DNA from: Nematocida parisii ERTm1
Taxonomy: Eukaryota > Microsporidia
Length of the DNA: 64,000 nucleotides
Direction: 5' to 3'
NCBI RefSeq assembly: GCF_000250985.1
Contig: NW_013524647.1
Location: 334,983-398,982, forward strand
The notes under the pieces were generated by a model that did no database searches, was not told the origin of the DNA, and worked only from the letters and a program-made list of their open reading frames with translations. Shown here one piece after another: positions 29,603 through 39,370 of this stretch (position 1 is its first letter; every line of letters begins with the position of its first letter). Both the position numbers and the translations under genes were made by a program.

Positions 29603-29899
29603 TTTTGTACTTTGTGTTATAAAGCATCGCGCATACACGTTATAATAATAGATAAATAAAATATTCGTTAAATATGCTTTCTTGTTTGGAAGAAATATCT
29701 GTAAAAAGTGATAAATATTCAGTTTATATTAAACACTGCAGGCCTCAGTGCATCCATGCTTTACAAAATATCTAGTCCACGGGAATGCTTAGCAAGGCTA
29801 TGTAGTGCATTTGGCTGGCTGTATTTATGGCAATATTTAGCTGGGTGCACTGGCTTCTTAATATAAATATTTTTTTAATTTTTAGCCCAAGTAAGAAAT
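29603..29899. other. Intergenic leader of uL13
   Basis: About 300 bases. The last 30 bases before uL13 form a T/A tract (AATATTTTTTTAATTTTTAG) ending in the CCC signal. Nothing else seen. Confidence 0.4.
29886..29888 (+). promoter_or_regulatory. CCC-like signal upstream of uL13
   Basis: CCC after a T/A tract, ending 11 bases before the ATG at 29900. The arrangement nearly repeats that of eL32. Confidence 0.5.
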
Positions 29900-30499
29900 A
29901 TGGCACACGGAACAAAACTCGTTATTGATGCAAAAGGCCATATCGTAGGAAGATTAGCTGCATACGTAGCAAAGTCATTAAGAGAAGGTTACAGTGTTGT
30001 AATTTTAAGATCAGAAGGTCTTATTTTCTCATCCCCTATTGAAAGAATGGTAAGTATATATAAGGACAAGAAGAGAAAGAGATGTCTTGTAAACCCACAG
30101 AAGGGACCATTCCACTACAAGGAGCCATCTAAGTGCTTCAAGAGAATTGTTAGAGGTATGCTTAAGTACAAAGGAAAGCAGGGAGCCATGGACTACGCCA
30201 GATTAAAGGCATTCGATGGAATTCCAATGGAGTATGAATTACAGGAAAGAGTTGTAGTTTCTCACGTGCTTGCAGAGACCAAATTAAACCCAGTCACTAA
30301 GACATGCACTCTTGGAGAGATTTGTGTGCAGATGGGATGGACCAGCGCAGGACTTCTTGAGAAGTTTGAGGCTGAGAGAATTAAGAGAGTATCTGTAGCA
30401 CAGAAAGAAAAGGAACAGAACGAAAAGAAGAAGCAGGAGCTTCTTGCCAGCCCCGCCTTTAAAAAGGAGCTAGACAACATCCTTTCTAACATTGAATAA
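29900..30499 (+). CDS. RPL13A: 60S ribosomal protein uL13
   Basis: The protein has 199 residues, the standard eukaryotic length. Typical segments: VIDAKGHIVGRLAAYVAKSL at the N-terminus, then RMVSIYKDKKRKRCLVNPQK, then GPFHYKEPSKCFKRIVRGML, and the eukaryote-specific helical C-terminus. It sits on the outer surface of the 60S subunit. The gene is intron-free, with strong use of AGA and AAG codons like eL32. It is convergent with the YL1_C gene, whose stop lies about 100 bases beyond. Confidence 0.97.
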   Translation: MAHGTKLVIDAKGHIVGRLAAYVAKSLREGYSVVILRSEGLIFSSPIERMVSIYKDKKRKRCLVNPQKGPFHYKEPSKCFKRIVRGMLKYKGKQGAMDYARLKAFDGIPMEYELQERVVVSHVLAETKLNPVTKTCTLGEICVQMGWTSAGLLEKFEAERIKRVSVAQKEKEQNEKKKQELLASPAFKKELDNILSNIE

Positions 30500-30596
30500 A
30501 TCTACTTATTCTATTCTTTTGATCTTTATAATTTAATCCACCGTGTACTGGCGTGTTTTGCCGTTTATAAGAGTTTTCGTAAATTTTATTATGGAT

Positions 30597-30878
30597 TTAT
30601 TTCTTTGTTAGTGTAGAGAGCTCTTTTCCCATCTGCCGGATGCTGCCCAGAATTTGTGCATTTTCTGTTGGCATTTCTCGCAGTCTTTCATATACTTGGC
30701 ATGAGCTGTATTGCAGGCCTGTCTTTGGGCATACATACTTTGCGTGCAGGCCTGTAATATCACATAGCTGTAGCTGCGGCTTAACCGACACTCTATTGAA
30801 CAGTGCAATGTAGAGAGGAGACTCGCTGGATATTCTTGCGTGCAGCTGCTTAAGTGTTTTGTTCTTCTTCGCTTTCAT
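30597..30878 (-). CDS. YL1_C-domain protein, Ies6-like chromatin-remodelling subunit
   Basis: The protein has 93 residues. The YL1 C-terminal domain fills residues about 30-70: CDITGLHAKYVCPKTGLQYS followed by CQVYERLREMP. This domain occurs in Ies6 (INO80 complex) and in Vps72/Swc2 (SWR1 complex). The very short length, with almost nothing outside the domain, favours Ies6. It should sit in the nucleus next to an actin-related protein. Domain is firm; INO80 versus SWR1 is inference. Confidence 0.82.
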   Translation of the reverse strand: MKAKKNKTLKQLHARISSESPLYIALFNRVSVKPQLQLCDITGLHAKYVCPKTGLQYSSCQVYERLREMPTENAQILGSIRQMGKELSTLTKK

Positions 30879-30929
30879 AAATAATTTTACTGCAGCGGGG
30901 CCTAAAGTTCTCTGTTGTATAATAAATGG

Positions 30930-31262
30930 CTACAGTATATTTTTGTTAATATTTGGTATTCTGATTATACTGTTTTCCATTTCTGGAATTACCTTTACTT
31001 GGCACCCTAGTCTAGATGTAGATGTAAGAAGCTTGCTTGTATCTAGCAGATCCTCCTCTCTTTCTGATGCTGCTCCGCACTTTTTAAACACAGACTTATC
31101 TAACACCACGTGACAAGTAGTGCATGCTAGAGATCCTTCGCATGCACCGCGCAGTGGTACAGTTGGGTTCTGTGCAGCAGCCTCTAGTAAAGTTATGCCC
31201 CTTTTCACAGCCACAGGAATTAATGAATTCTTAAATTCAAACAGTAGCTTAACTAATCCCAT
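30930..31262 (-). CDS. YAH1: Mitosomal [2Fe-2S] ferredoxin (adrenodoxin/Yah1 type)
   Basis: The protein has 110 residues from the ATG at 31262; the frame continues upstream only with a TTG start. Cluster ligands are visible as GACEGSLACTTCHVVL (Cys-x5-Cys-x2-Cys) and RLGCQV (fourth Cys), the mitochondrial-type pattern. It feeds electrons to iron-sulfur cluster assembly, which microsporidia keep in the mitosome. The first 20 residues are short and only weakly like a presequence, as often in mitosomal proteins. It lies in a minus-strand group with YL1_C and RPB5, with gaps of 51 and 133 bases. Confidence 0.9.
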   Translation of the reverse strand: MGLVKLLFEFKNSLIPVAVKRGITLLEAAAQNPTVPLRGACEGSLACTTCHVVLDKSVFKKCGAASEREEDLLDTSKLLTSTSRLGCQVKVIPEMENSIIRIPNINKNIL

Positions 31263-31395
31263 ATAGAATAAAAAAAAGAAGGCATAACAGCCAGCAGCAA
31301 GTGCAAGCCCATTGATATATCTATAAGAACAGATCAAAAATTGATAGATATTTATAACCCAAAACAAATGCTTTGCATATAACGCACATCTTATT

Positions 31396-32022
31396 TTACT
31401 CTACTATTCTGTACTCTATTGAAATACCGGCAGTTTCTGAATTTCTTATTATTCTGTAGACTTGCCCTCTTTTTCCTGCATAATATCTATTGACAGGATC
31501 GTCTACTAATATCTTCTTAAGCTGTGCCTCACCCACTTTTCTTTCTTTTAAGACATTCTTCTTCTCCTCTTCTGTAAGTAAAATATGCTTGGGCACATCC
31601 TTGTGCTTTGTAATATTAAAAAGCAGCTCTCTTATGTAGAATAGCTCTAAGTCATATTCCTTTCTTGACTCATCCAGTGCTTTGAGACTGTGTGCCTTAA
31701 GAGTTTCTTTGCACACAATTATTCCATTGTGTATGTTTTGCTTTCCCAATGTAGAGGTGTACAGCTTTATATCCTTTGCCTTGAAATACGCATTGTCTGG
31801 GAAAAAGACAAAAAGCTGTTTTTCTGGCATAGTAGTATGCTGGAAAAGCATTGAAAGCGAATGCTTGCTTCCCGTGTTTATAAGCGCAGGATACGAGGTT
31901 TTAAACAGATCAAGATCCATTTCAAGATCTGCTTCAGAAACCGTATATCCACGGCACTTCATCATTTGGAAGATTGTTTTCTGGCACAGCCATAACTTGC
32001 GTATTTCTTCCTGGTCACACAT
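31396..32022 (-). CDS. RPB5: RNA polymerase shared subunit RPB5 (RPABC1)
   Basis: The protein has 208 residues, the normal eukaryotic size. An N-terminal jaw domain is followed by the highly conserved assembly domain: HILLTEEEKKNVLKER, then VDDPVNRYYAGKRGQVYRII, then a short C-terminal GISIEYRIVE. It is shared by Pol I, II and III; the Pol I largest subunit is also in this window. Intron-free, ATG start unambiguous. Confidence 0.95.
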   Translation of the reverse strand: MCDQEEIRKLWLCQKTIFQMMKCRGYTVSEADLEMDLDLFKTSYPALINTGSKHSLSMLFQHTTMPEKQLFVFFPDNAYFKAKDIKLYTSTLGKQNIHNGIIVCKETLKAHSLKALDESRKEYDLELFYIRELLFNITKHKDVPKHILLTEEEKKNVLKERKVGEAQLKKILVDDPVNRYYAGKRGQVYRIIRNSETAGISIEYRIVE

Positions 32023-32275
32023 TAATAAAATTTTACTTCTTCTTCTCTATTATACACCAGAAAACCTATAATTGCTATACATAGCAGACATCCTGTTACA
32101 TCTACTTAATATAAGTATATATGCATATGCACTCTCCATTGGCAGTGCTGCATGCCCATCTTTCTTAGAAGCAAGGAATAGGAAGTTTAAACTTTATATA
32201 TGTGTTTTATTTAGATACTCATTTAAGAATGACATGCTTTGTTTCTTACTCAGCCCGAAAGCTACTGTGTTTAAA

Positions 32276-33103
32276 TTAATTACTCTCATTTTCAAATACA
32301 TGTATTGCCCATAATATATATTTGACTAGAATAAAAATTCCCAGTAAACCAAATATAATACTGCATACAATATTAACTGCACACAGGAGGCGGCCCTTAC
32401 ATTCTATATTGGAAAAGGGATGTGTAATAATATGCAATGCCCTCCCACACAAATTTCTACAGCCCGTGCATGCACCTTTCTTTAAACTTGTATTGCTATT
32501 TTGAATATTCATACTGCATGAAGAACTACTTGGCACATCATTAGGCTGATCATTTGATACAGAATTCTCATCTCTGGCAATTTCACAAACAGCAGGCGTG
32601 CTTTCAGTAGAATCCGGTGGAGTTTTAACTATGTATAGTATAAAGTCAGTTTTATTAGAAGAGTCATTCACTATCTCAAACTTTTCATTGTTTGTGCTCA
32701 ATGGGGTTAAAAGGTCATTCAGTTTAGTGACTATGTGAGAAGGGGATACCACGCCTATGGATATATTAAAGTTTTTGCAGTGGTCTAAGTATTTTTTTAC
32801 AGAAATAATCTCCTGTACCAAATAATAGAACTCATTTCGTCTTATATCATTATCTGCACTAAGTAATTGGTTCCACTCACAGTCTATACTCAGCTCTAGA
32901 TTGTATAACTCTTTATAATGCTCTTCCAGTTGATTTTCAAATGCTGACCATGGGTGCACTGGTGTACTTGCCAAATGCTTAAATAGAGCCATAGTCTGTG
33001 ACCTATATTCTGTTAATGTTGGTTTATACTCTTTAATTTCAATTGGAATTACAATTCTATTGAAAACTGGTCCGTTACCTTCCTTCTCATAATTATTACA
33101 CAT
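32276..33103 (-). CDS. C-terminally anchored hypothetical protein, 275 residues
   Basis: No family recognised. Residues 1-150 are helical and soluble; 160-205 are Ser/Asn/Pro-rich and probably disordered. A Cys-rich patch (CTGCRNLCG and IECKGRLLC, about 215-245) precedes one membrane span (IVCSIIFGLLGIFILVKYIL) and a short tail. The overall plan (soluble N-terminal domain, linker, C-terminal anchor) is the same as in copies A-D, but I see no clear sequence match, so relationship is open. Confidence 0.6.
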   Translation of the reverse strand: MCNNYEKEGNGPVFNRIVIPIEIKEYKPTLTEYRSQTMALFKHLASTPVHPWSAFENQLEEHYKELYNLELSIDCEWNQLLSADNDIRRNEFYYLVQEIISVKKYLDHCKNFNISIGVVSPSHIVTKLNDLLTPLSTNNEKFEIVNDSSNKTDFILYIVKTPPDSTESTPAVCEIARDENSVSNDQPNDVPSSSSCSMNIQNSNTSLKKGACTGCRNLCGRALHIITHPFSNIECKGRLLCAVNIVCSIIFGLLGIFILVKYILWAIHVFENESN

Positions 33104-33812
33104 TTATTTTTCAAGCTTTTCCTATCTTTATATATTTTTATTTGTGAGGTTAATTAATTACCTTCAATAAAATGATTGTTGAATAATTTAAATATTTATT
33201 AAAATAAAGGTATATAAAAACGTTTTGAACAAATTTTTATAGAGAATTACTCAGAACAGAGCAGCACTCAGTGGGAATAGGCATATTGGGGGTAATATGC
33301 CGAAAAGCACTAAATAAGTGGCAGTATACGACAACCAGTAACAATATGTGTTTATTATAGCCATATATATACAAGATATTTCGGGTTATTTTAGGCTATA
33401 TTAGAAGAAGTAAAATTTAATTGTTTTTAGTGCACAATGCTGTATATAATGGGTTATTGGGCGTATTTTGAGTTATATATAGAGGCGTAGCAACAGGATG
33501 TAAAAGAAGAGAAAGTTCCTTAGAGTGTATAAAACCAAAAACATAAAACACCTGAAATTATTTATATAATTGCAGTTTTATGTAATTTTACATATTAAAT
33601 ATAAGTAATTTGAATTTCAGGAGGTTTCTAGAAAAGGAGACGGAAAATTTGGTTGTATTTCGGATAAGAATGCACTAGATAACAATATATATGAAGAGAA
33701 TTGATGTATATCTATAAGAGTAATTATAACTGTTTACATTTATTTTTTAAAGAAGAGTTAGGTATTTTCATTACACTATGGAATAAAGATAGAGGGGGGC
33801 AAGTGAGCAGAT
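33104..33812. other. Intergenic with a TTCGGGTTAT word
   Basis: About 700 AT-rich bases. TTCGGGTTAT at 33380-33389, with further GGGTTATTGGG near 33461. No supportable gene. Confidence 0.4.
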
Positions 33813-34976
33813 CTAAAACAGAGCTAAGGCAAAGATAATGAGGGTGGAGCATGAAGAAACCGCAAGAAGAATGGTAGAGCAATTGCCCACCTCAGAAAGA
33901 TAGATTGCGAGGGCGTGAATACAGATAAGCCCAATTATGACAAAGAAGAATCTGTCAGAACAGGAAAAGTACTCGTGATCGTAGTAGTTATTGTGTTTGT
34001 ATTTGTGAATTGGCATATGCTACAAAAATAAAAAAGAGAAAGCAAGTAAGAGTAACTCACAATTATGAAAAACATTTGTTATGAGAAAAGGGGGTACTTT
34101 ATTGTGAGTTGTATGATAAATACAAAGATATAGGGTTATTTGCATCCCAGGGAAGATTTGATGTGTCTTTTTTTGCCGAAAAACAGCGGATGATCTGAGT
34201 TGGCGTATATAATACATGTGCTATAACAAAAAAGAGCGAGAAAGAACAAAAAGTATATAAATAGTAGAACAGCTCTATAAAGTGAAACAGGAGGATATGC
34301 AGCAAGCCCAGTAATAAGAGAAATGGAAAACATCAGTGCGTAAGTAAGACCAAGCACTTTATAGAAAAGTATGAAGGAGAAGAACCTGTAGTCATCTATT
34401 ATTAGCCTAAAAGAAGGAAATAAGAAGAGATAGAGCTTGGAAAAGAATTCTAGAGTTCTGTGATTATTTACTTGCTGGCTCATGTGAAGGATAAAAAGAA
34501 ATATTAAAAAGAACAAAAGATAAATGAAAGTAGATTAAAATAAAGTGTTTTATGATTGTTTGTATTTAATTTGGTGTCTCTGTAGGGCGGGAGAAAAGCG
34601 TGCACTCTTCTCCATTTGAGTTAATATATATGAAAACTTCAAGCGGTTCTGGTCGATGTATATTTCTAGTAGTATAGCTAGGCAGCGAAGGAGCAGAGCA
34701 CATATGGTATGTTATATAATATATGAGAAATAAGAAAGATGGCGCGCAAAAGCAGAGAACAAGAGAAAGCGGTGCGGCAGAAGGCTCTAAATAAAACTTA
34801 CCGTGGTATACAATAGAAGCGCATAGCACAATAATTGCAGAGATAATCCACAGATTATCAAAAATATAAAGAAGAAACTGCTTTGGGAAGGGAAAGAAAC
34901 TCTGTCTTACAATGACAAACCAGTATATCTTAAAAACAGAGAGGCATATAATATCCCATAATCCAGAGGTGTGCAT
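33813..34976 (-). pseudogene. Decayed polytopic membrane protein gene
   Basis: Three hydrophobic minus-strand frames follow one another: 34976-34566 (136 residues), 34483-34136 (115 residues) and 34016-33813 (67 residues). Each has one or more membrane spans, and they are separated by only 80-120 bases. The plus strand is purine-rich but has no open frame. They may be three small genes, but the spacing, shared strand and abrupt ends suggest one broken gene. A second frame over 34200-34110 reads NLPWDANNPIS, faintly like the DHHC-type palmitoyltransferase core (PW-x-NN). The cysteines and histidines are mostly missing, so I do not assert it. Confidence 0.35.
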
Positions 34977-34997
34977 ATAAAAAGAATTTAATATCAA

Positions 34998-35342
34998 GAT
35001 AAAAGATAGATATAGCTCAAATTAAGCCAATATAATATATATTAAGCCACTGAATGGCCATGCACTCTAAGATATACTCCAAAATAGTGTAATAGGAATT
35101 CTCTAAATATACTCTTCAATAATAAATAGTACTTTTATTTTTGCCTAGTATTGCTCTCTCATGGTAATTTAGTTATTAGTGCAGAAGAACAATTTACAAT
35201 TCCGTATATACTATTCAGATGCCACAAACTGTATAAATGAAATTAAGAACAAAATATACACTTGATTTCTTGCGCAGCACTATAAAGTGATCATGCATTC
35301 TAGCATTAATTAATATTCAGCAAAGAAATTTGCATGTGCTAA
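34998..35342. other. Intergenic, no gene seen
   Basis: About 345 AT-rich bases; nothing supportable. Confidence 0.35.
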
Positions 35343-35450
35343 ATGGAATTTGAAATAAAACTTCTAATTATATTTATAGTAGTCTCTGTAATATGCTACC
35401 TGGCTATGCTTATACGCAAAAAAATTGAAATAGCAGCCGGCCTGCGCTAA
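35343..35450 (+). CDS. Possible small single-span membrane protein, 35 residues
   Basis: An ATG frame encodes MEFEIKLLIIFIVVSVICYL and then a basic tail AMLIRKKIEIAAGLR. An acidic start, one good span and a positively charged tail would place the C-terminus in the cytosol. Small subunits of ER or mitochondrial complexes (for example Ost4-sized proteins) look like this, but no specific match is claimed. It lies 100 bases before eS10 on the same strand. Confidence 0.4.
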   Translation: MEFEIKLLIIFIVVSVICYLAMLIRKKIEIAAGLR

Positions 35451-35550
35451 AGTGCATTTCTTTCAAATATGGCACAATGCCACATTTTCTAAGAAATGAG
35501 TGAATTTTCTTTGAAGTACTTGGTTAATTTTTTTTTACTATCCTTGTAAA

Positions 35551-35895
35551 ATGCACATTCCAACCAACGAAATAAAAGAGGTACAGAGATTCATATTTGA
35601 CAAAGGATGTATTGTAGTCCAATTCAACAGATCACTTAAGCCACATCCATACGTGAATGTCGCCAACTTTAAGGTTATGAAGATAGTAAGAAGCTTATAC
35701 TCCAAAGGATGTGTAGAAAAGGTCTTTGCTTGGAGAGATGGATATTATGTAATCAACAAGAAAGGAATAGAATACATAAGAAGAAAGCACTACTTAACCG
35801 AAAACGACTACCCAAGTCTGTATGATTCTGACCCATTAGCAGTAAACAAGACAGTAGAGCCAGAAGAAGAGGGAGAAATTATATTCAAAGAATAA
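35551..35895 (+). CDS. RPS10: 40S ribosomal protein eS10
   Basis: The protein has 114 residues. The winged-helix (plectin/S10) domain fills residues 1-95: IKEVQRFIFDKGCIVVQ, then HPYVNVANFKVMKIVRSLYS, then VFAWRDGYYVINKKGIEYIR. The usual Gly/Arg-rich C-terminal tail is replaced by a short acidic one (EPEEEGEIIFKE). It belongs to the 40S head near the mRNA entry. The leader is T-rich, with ATCC instead of a full CCC about 10 bases before the ATG. Confidence 0.96.
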   Translation: MHIPTNEIKEVQRFIFDKGCIVVQFNRSLKPHPYVNVANFKVMKIVRSLYSKGCVEKVFAWRDGYYVINKKGIEYIRRKHYLTENDYPSLYDSDPLAVNKTVEPEEEGEIIFKE

Positions 35896-35941
35896 ACATA
35901 AATTCTAGTTAGTTCTTTATTTAAAGGACAGATAATCTATC

Positions 35942-36651
35942 TCACCAGCCATATTTTGTAATTCTTGCTTTTATTTTTTCTATGAGTGGGTTTATTGCTT
36001 TGCTGATTTCGCTTGCTTTTTCCTTGTACTTAATTAGAACAGGAAGTACTATTGCAGCTATAGATATACATATAATGGCTATGTAGAATCCAGAGTACTT
36101 ATAGTATTTATACAGGAGGCTGTCCAGCTGGCTATAAGTGTTTTCTACTCCTTTATTATTGTCTATAACATATGTACACTTCTTTCTCTTTTCTGCCATG
36201 TTCATTTCAGTCTCTACAACTTCCATTATTTGGTGGATTGTTCTAGACTCATCGTATTTCTCTGCTTTGCTTAAAGCCGTGCTGTACTTTTTGTGAATTC
36301 TTTCTTCCTGGGTTTTTGGGCCGCATGTTACTACAATAGTGTGTGTAAAGTACTCTTCTAATCCGCACTCAAACAAGAAAGGCAGGTCAATGAACAGCAC
36401 AGACTTGCACGCCAGCCTAAAGAAATTCTGCCGGGTTTTAATATACTCAACAATATACGGCTTTACCAATATCCTAAGCTTTTCGTTGGTAAAAATATCC
36501 ACGGGAATATTGTACTTTGCGAACCGCCGCATACTGTGCAAGAATTGCCAGACTTCTTTTTTTTTACAACCGAAAATCCTTTATCTTCTATATATTCTAT
36601 CACTGTACTGGTTCCTGTGCATATACCGCCAGTTATTCCAACTAGTTTCAT
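35942..36651 (-). pseudogene. Dephospho-CoA kinase-like gene with A9 frameshift and altered P-loop
   Basis: The first frame starts at the ATG at 36651 and reads KLVGITGGICTGTSTVIEYI, the P-loop start of a dephospho-CoA kinase; the invariant Lys of GxGK(S/T) is Thr here. At a run of nine A (plus-strand T9, 36557-36565) the frame must shift by -1 to continue into 36541-35942, which carries VLFIDLPFLFECGL, a Q/R-rich lid-like segment and TYVIDNNKG, all CoaE features. The run holds A_AAA_AAG in the correct phase for -1 slippage. A membrane span (FYIAIICISIAAIVLPVLI) and a basic tail are added at the C-terminus. Loss of the Lys argues against normal kinase activity; slippage, a sequencing indel or true decay all remain possible. 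Confidence 0.65.
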
Positions 36652-36663
36652 GCAAATAAACAA

Positions 36664-37220
36664 ACCGGCTGCTAAATATTTTAATCAGCACTTTTCATGT
36701 AGTTCTGCTATGGTTCTAAAGAGTTTATATTGACAGATAAAAACACCTCCTTCTAAAACACACAACAAACAAATCCAGACAGATCACACTAGTAAAGACA
36801 TTGTTTATAGCCATAGTAGTATTCCTGCATGCAGAGATTCTTTGCACTATACCTTCTCTAAGTTTTTGTATTATGGCTTTATACGCATATTAATAATAAG
36901 AATCATTATAACGTAAATATGCTATTATAAAGAAGCTCATAACTAAAACAAGCTTTCATATACTTCTACCAATACAAATTTCAACCACTACAAATTTTTG
37001 AAGAATTATTCAAATGCATTTGAGTAATCGCATGGCATATTGACATTACACTTATAGTCCATCTATACTGCTTTATTCCTTAATAATTTCCTACTTTTTC
37101 TCTTTATTCTATAGCTGAAATTATTTATTTCTGTTTAACTAAATTATTTTAAATTATTCTATGTATGCTATTCTATGGGCGGTAATTAGCCAATAGTAAA
37201 ATTGGTGATTCTAAATTTAT
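36664..37220. other. Intergenic, no gene seen
   Basis: About 560 AT-rich bases; no supportable frame or repeat. Confidence 0.4.
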
Positions 37221-38696
37221 TTATATAATTTGTTTGGTTATCCTCCTTGGGTTGGAAATAACCATCCATATAAGTATAATGATTAGTATAACTATTACCA
37301 TAACCATTGCTGGTGTTTTTAGTTTCCTTAGAACTTTCAATATGCTAGGTCTATGTAATTCCTCTGGGGAATTTAGTTTTATGCTTGTATCAAAGTATCT
37401 CAAATATGTTTGGGCCTGGGCAATTATAAAGTCTTTCTGTGACTTATCCAGAATTTCAATAAGACTTATTGCGTTAAGACATTCATTTACCTTTGCATAA
37501 TAATTATTTAAATTCTTTATGATCCTCACTTTTTTGTTTAGTCTATTTTGTGTTCTATCTATAAGATTGTCACAATCAGTGTTTTCTGGTATTTTATTAT
37601 AATTATTTTCTTGTTTCTCTAACTCTTCTATCCGAGCCTGTGTCTTAGCTAATTCATTCATAATAATTGACTTATTATCAATTGATAACTGGCTAAGACC
37701 AAGCACAAGATACAGAGATGTTCCCATTCCAATCTCTTTTTCTATTTCAGGTGTGCACATTTCAAGATTGTTCAAAAACAATCCATTACTAACGCATTGA
37801 GGAATGAATTTGTTCACATTGTGAATGGTTATTACTTTGAAGTACAGTGCTCTTTCTTGTATAATACGGTCTAAATAGGCTCTAATGCTTTTTAGTATTT
37901 TCTTTTCATAACCCGAAAATCCTGTTATTAGAGTTTTATTTGCATAGCATTTTTTAATTTCATCCCTATACATAAATATAAGATTTAACCCTATTTCTAC
38001 GAAACTCACTCCATTAATGGAATTTTTGTACAGTTCTTCAAGCGTATATAATCCATTTTCACTGGTTTCTTCTGTATCTTCATTGTTTTCATACCCTTCA
38101 AGCACACCTCGTAGAGACTGTTTTAGTTCATAGCTATCTGCAATATAAAGGTATGTTATATAGTTGTTTATATGATCTATGACAAACTCTCTATAGCCAC
38201 TAATCCTATTATTATTTGCATTATAGTAATATAAAAATTGATTTATATCCTTAAATAATTGTTCTAGAAGATTTGGACGGTAATTATTCTCTTGGGGCTT
38301 ATACTGGCGTGTCTCTAGATTTGTTCTAATAATATTTTCTTTCTCTTCTGCAGAGGAATTTTCTGCATTCTCAAATCTTTTGAAAAATATATTTCTTACA
38401 TTTGCAATATTCTCATTATTTAATTCATTATTAATGATGGATTCAAACAGTAATGCCATTAATATCTGCTTAAGATCATTTGGGCCTGTAACTGAAGTTG
38501 ATTTAGAAGCAACTGAAATGGATCTATTGAATATATAGTCAAGTATTTGGTACTCTCCCATTTTTGCCACATCAGTTTCTCCACTAGTATTGTCTCTTAT
38601 CTCTTTATACCTCTTTATTATATCTTCTAGCCCTATGTCTATATTACATCTTTCGTTGTTTATACCAATAACATTCACTCTGGGGGTTCTATTCAT
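37221..38696 (-). CDS. C-terminally anchored family protein (copy C, intact)
   Basis: The protein has 491 residues and is the paralogue of the frameshifted copy D at 45.3-47.0 kb. Shared block: GLYTLEELYKNSINGVSFVE in C against GLYTLSDLYTKQKNGKYLID in D. A run of helices ending in RAYLDRIIQER (C) or CTYRDQILTER (D) follows. Then come a charged coiled coil and one membrane span at the extreme C-terminus (MVMVIVILIIILIWMVI) with a short basic tail. The N-terminus has no signal peptide, so the bulk probably faces the cytosol unless it is post-translationally inserted with an exposed domain. No enzymatic motif seen. This is probably a lineage-specific family of rapidly changing proteins. Confidence 0.7.
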   Translation of the reverse strand: MNRTPRVNVIGINNERCNIDIGLEDIIKRYKEIRDNTSGETDVAKMGEYQILDYIFNRSISVASKSTSVTGPNDLKQILMALLFESIINNELNNENIANVRNIFFKRFENAENSSAEEKENIIRTNLETRQYKPQENNYRPNLLEQLFKDINQFLYYYNANNNRISGYREFVIDHINNYITYLYIADSYELKQSLRGVLEGYENNEDTEETSENGLYTLEELYKNSINGVSFVEIGLNLIFMYRDEIKKCYANKTLITGFSGYEKKILKSIRAYLDRIIQERALYFKVITIHNVNKFIPQCVSNGLFLNNLEMCTPEIEKEIGMGTSLYLVLGLSQLSIDNKSIIMNELAKTQARIEELEKQENNYNKIPENTDCDNLIDRTQNRLNKKVRIIKNLNNYYAKVNECLNAISLIEILDKSQKDFIIAQAQTYLRYFDTSIKLNSPEELHRPSILKVLRKLKTPAMVMVIVILIIILIWMVISNPRRITKQII

Positions 38697-39370
38697 AAAA
38701 TTTTATGTATGAAATGCAAATGTTTCTGTTTAAATTAAATTTTAAATGTATTTTTAATGATATCAGCTATTTCTCATATGTGCAAACTCTTATTTTTCCA
38801 AGTTAAAAACTTCTATTATTAAAAATTTAAGCATAGCTCTATTGGCCATCACTTTGATACTACACCAGAAAGTTTAATTGTTCTTAATTTACTGCTATAC
38901 TGCCTCATTGCAAGCCAGTGCCACCCCAAGGAATTGTATAATGTTTATACTGTCTATGGATAATCAGCACCCTCTATACATTTAATATTTCTAGGCAATA
39001 TTAATTATTGGTTATTTTATGCTGTAATAGGAATTTCTTTATAAAATATTTTTATATGCACATTAAGCAACTGCTCTATGAAAACAAATAAATTAAAGGG
39101 GCATACCCGGGGTAAAAAATTATTTGTGTATATTTTTATTGGTAATTGGCCGCCATTATGTATCTTTATGTGTATTGTCTAACCATTTGTTTATAGCTTT
39201 AGTTTATTTCTTTACATGGTATTCTAATGGTTAATAATTCTCTATGCATGAGTACATGTAAAAGTGTAATTTATGTGTAAATATAGGGAATTCTACTTTT
39301 GGGTTATATTATATAAGAATATTTCGAAGTATCCTGAAATAAAAATAGTATTTTTTAATAATAATATCTT
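38697..39370. other. Intergenic with a GGGTTATAT word
   Basis: About 670 AT-rich bases. TTTTGGGTTATATTATA lies about 70 bases before the next ATG. No gene seen. Confidence 0.4.
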
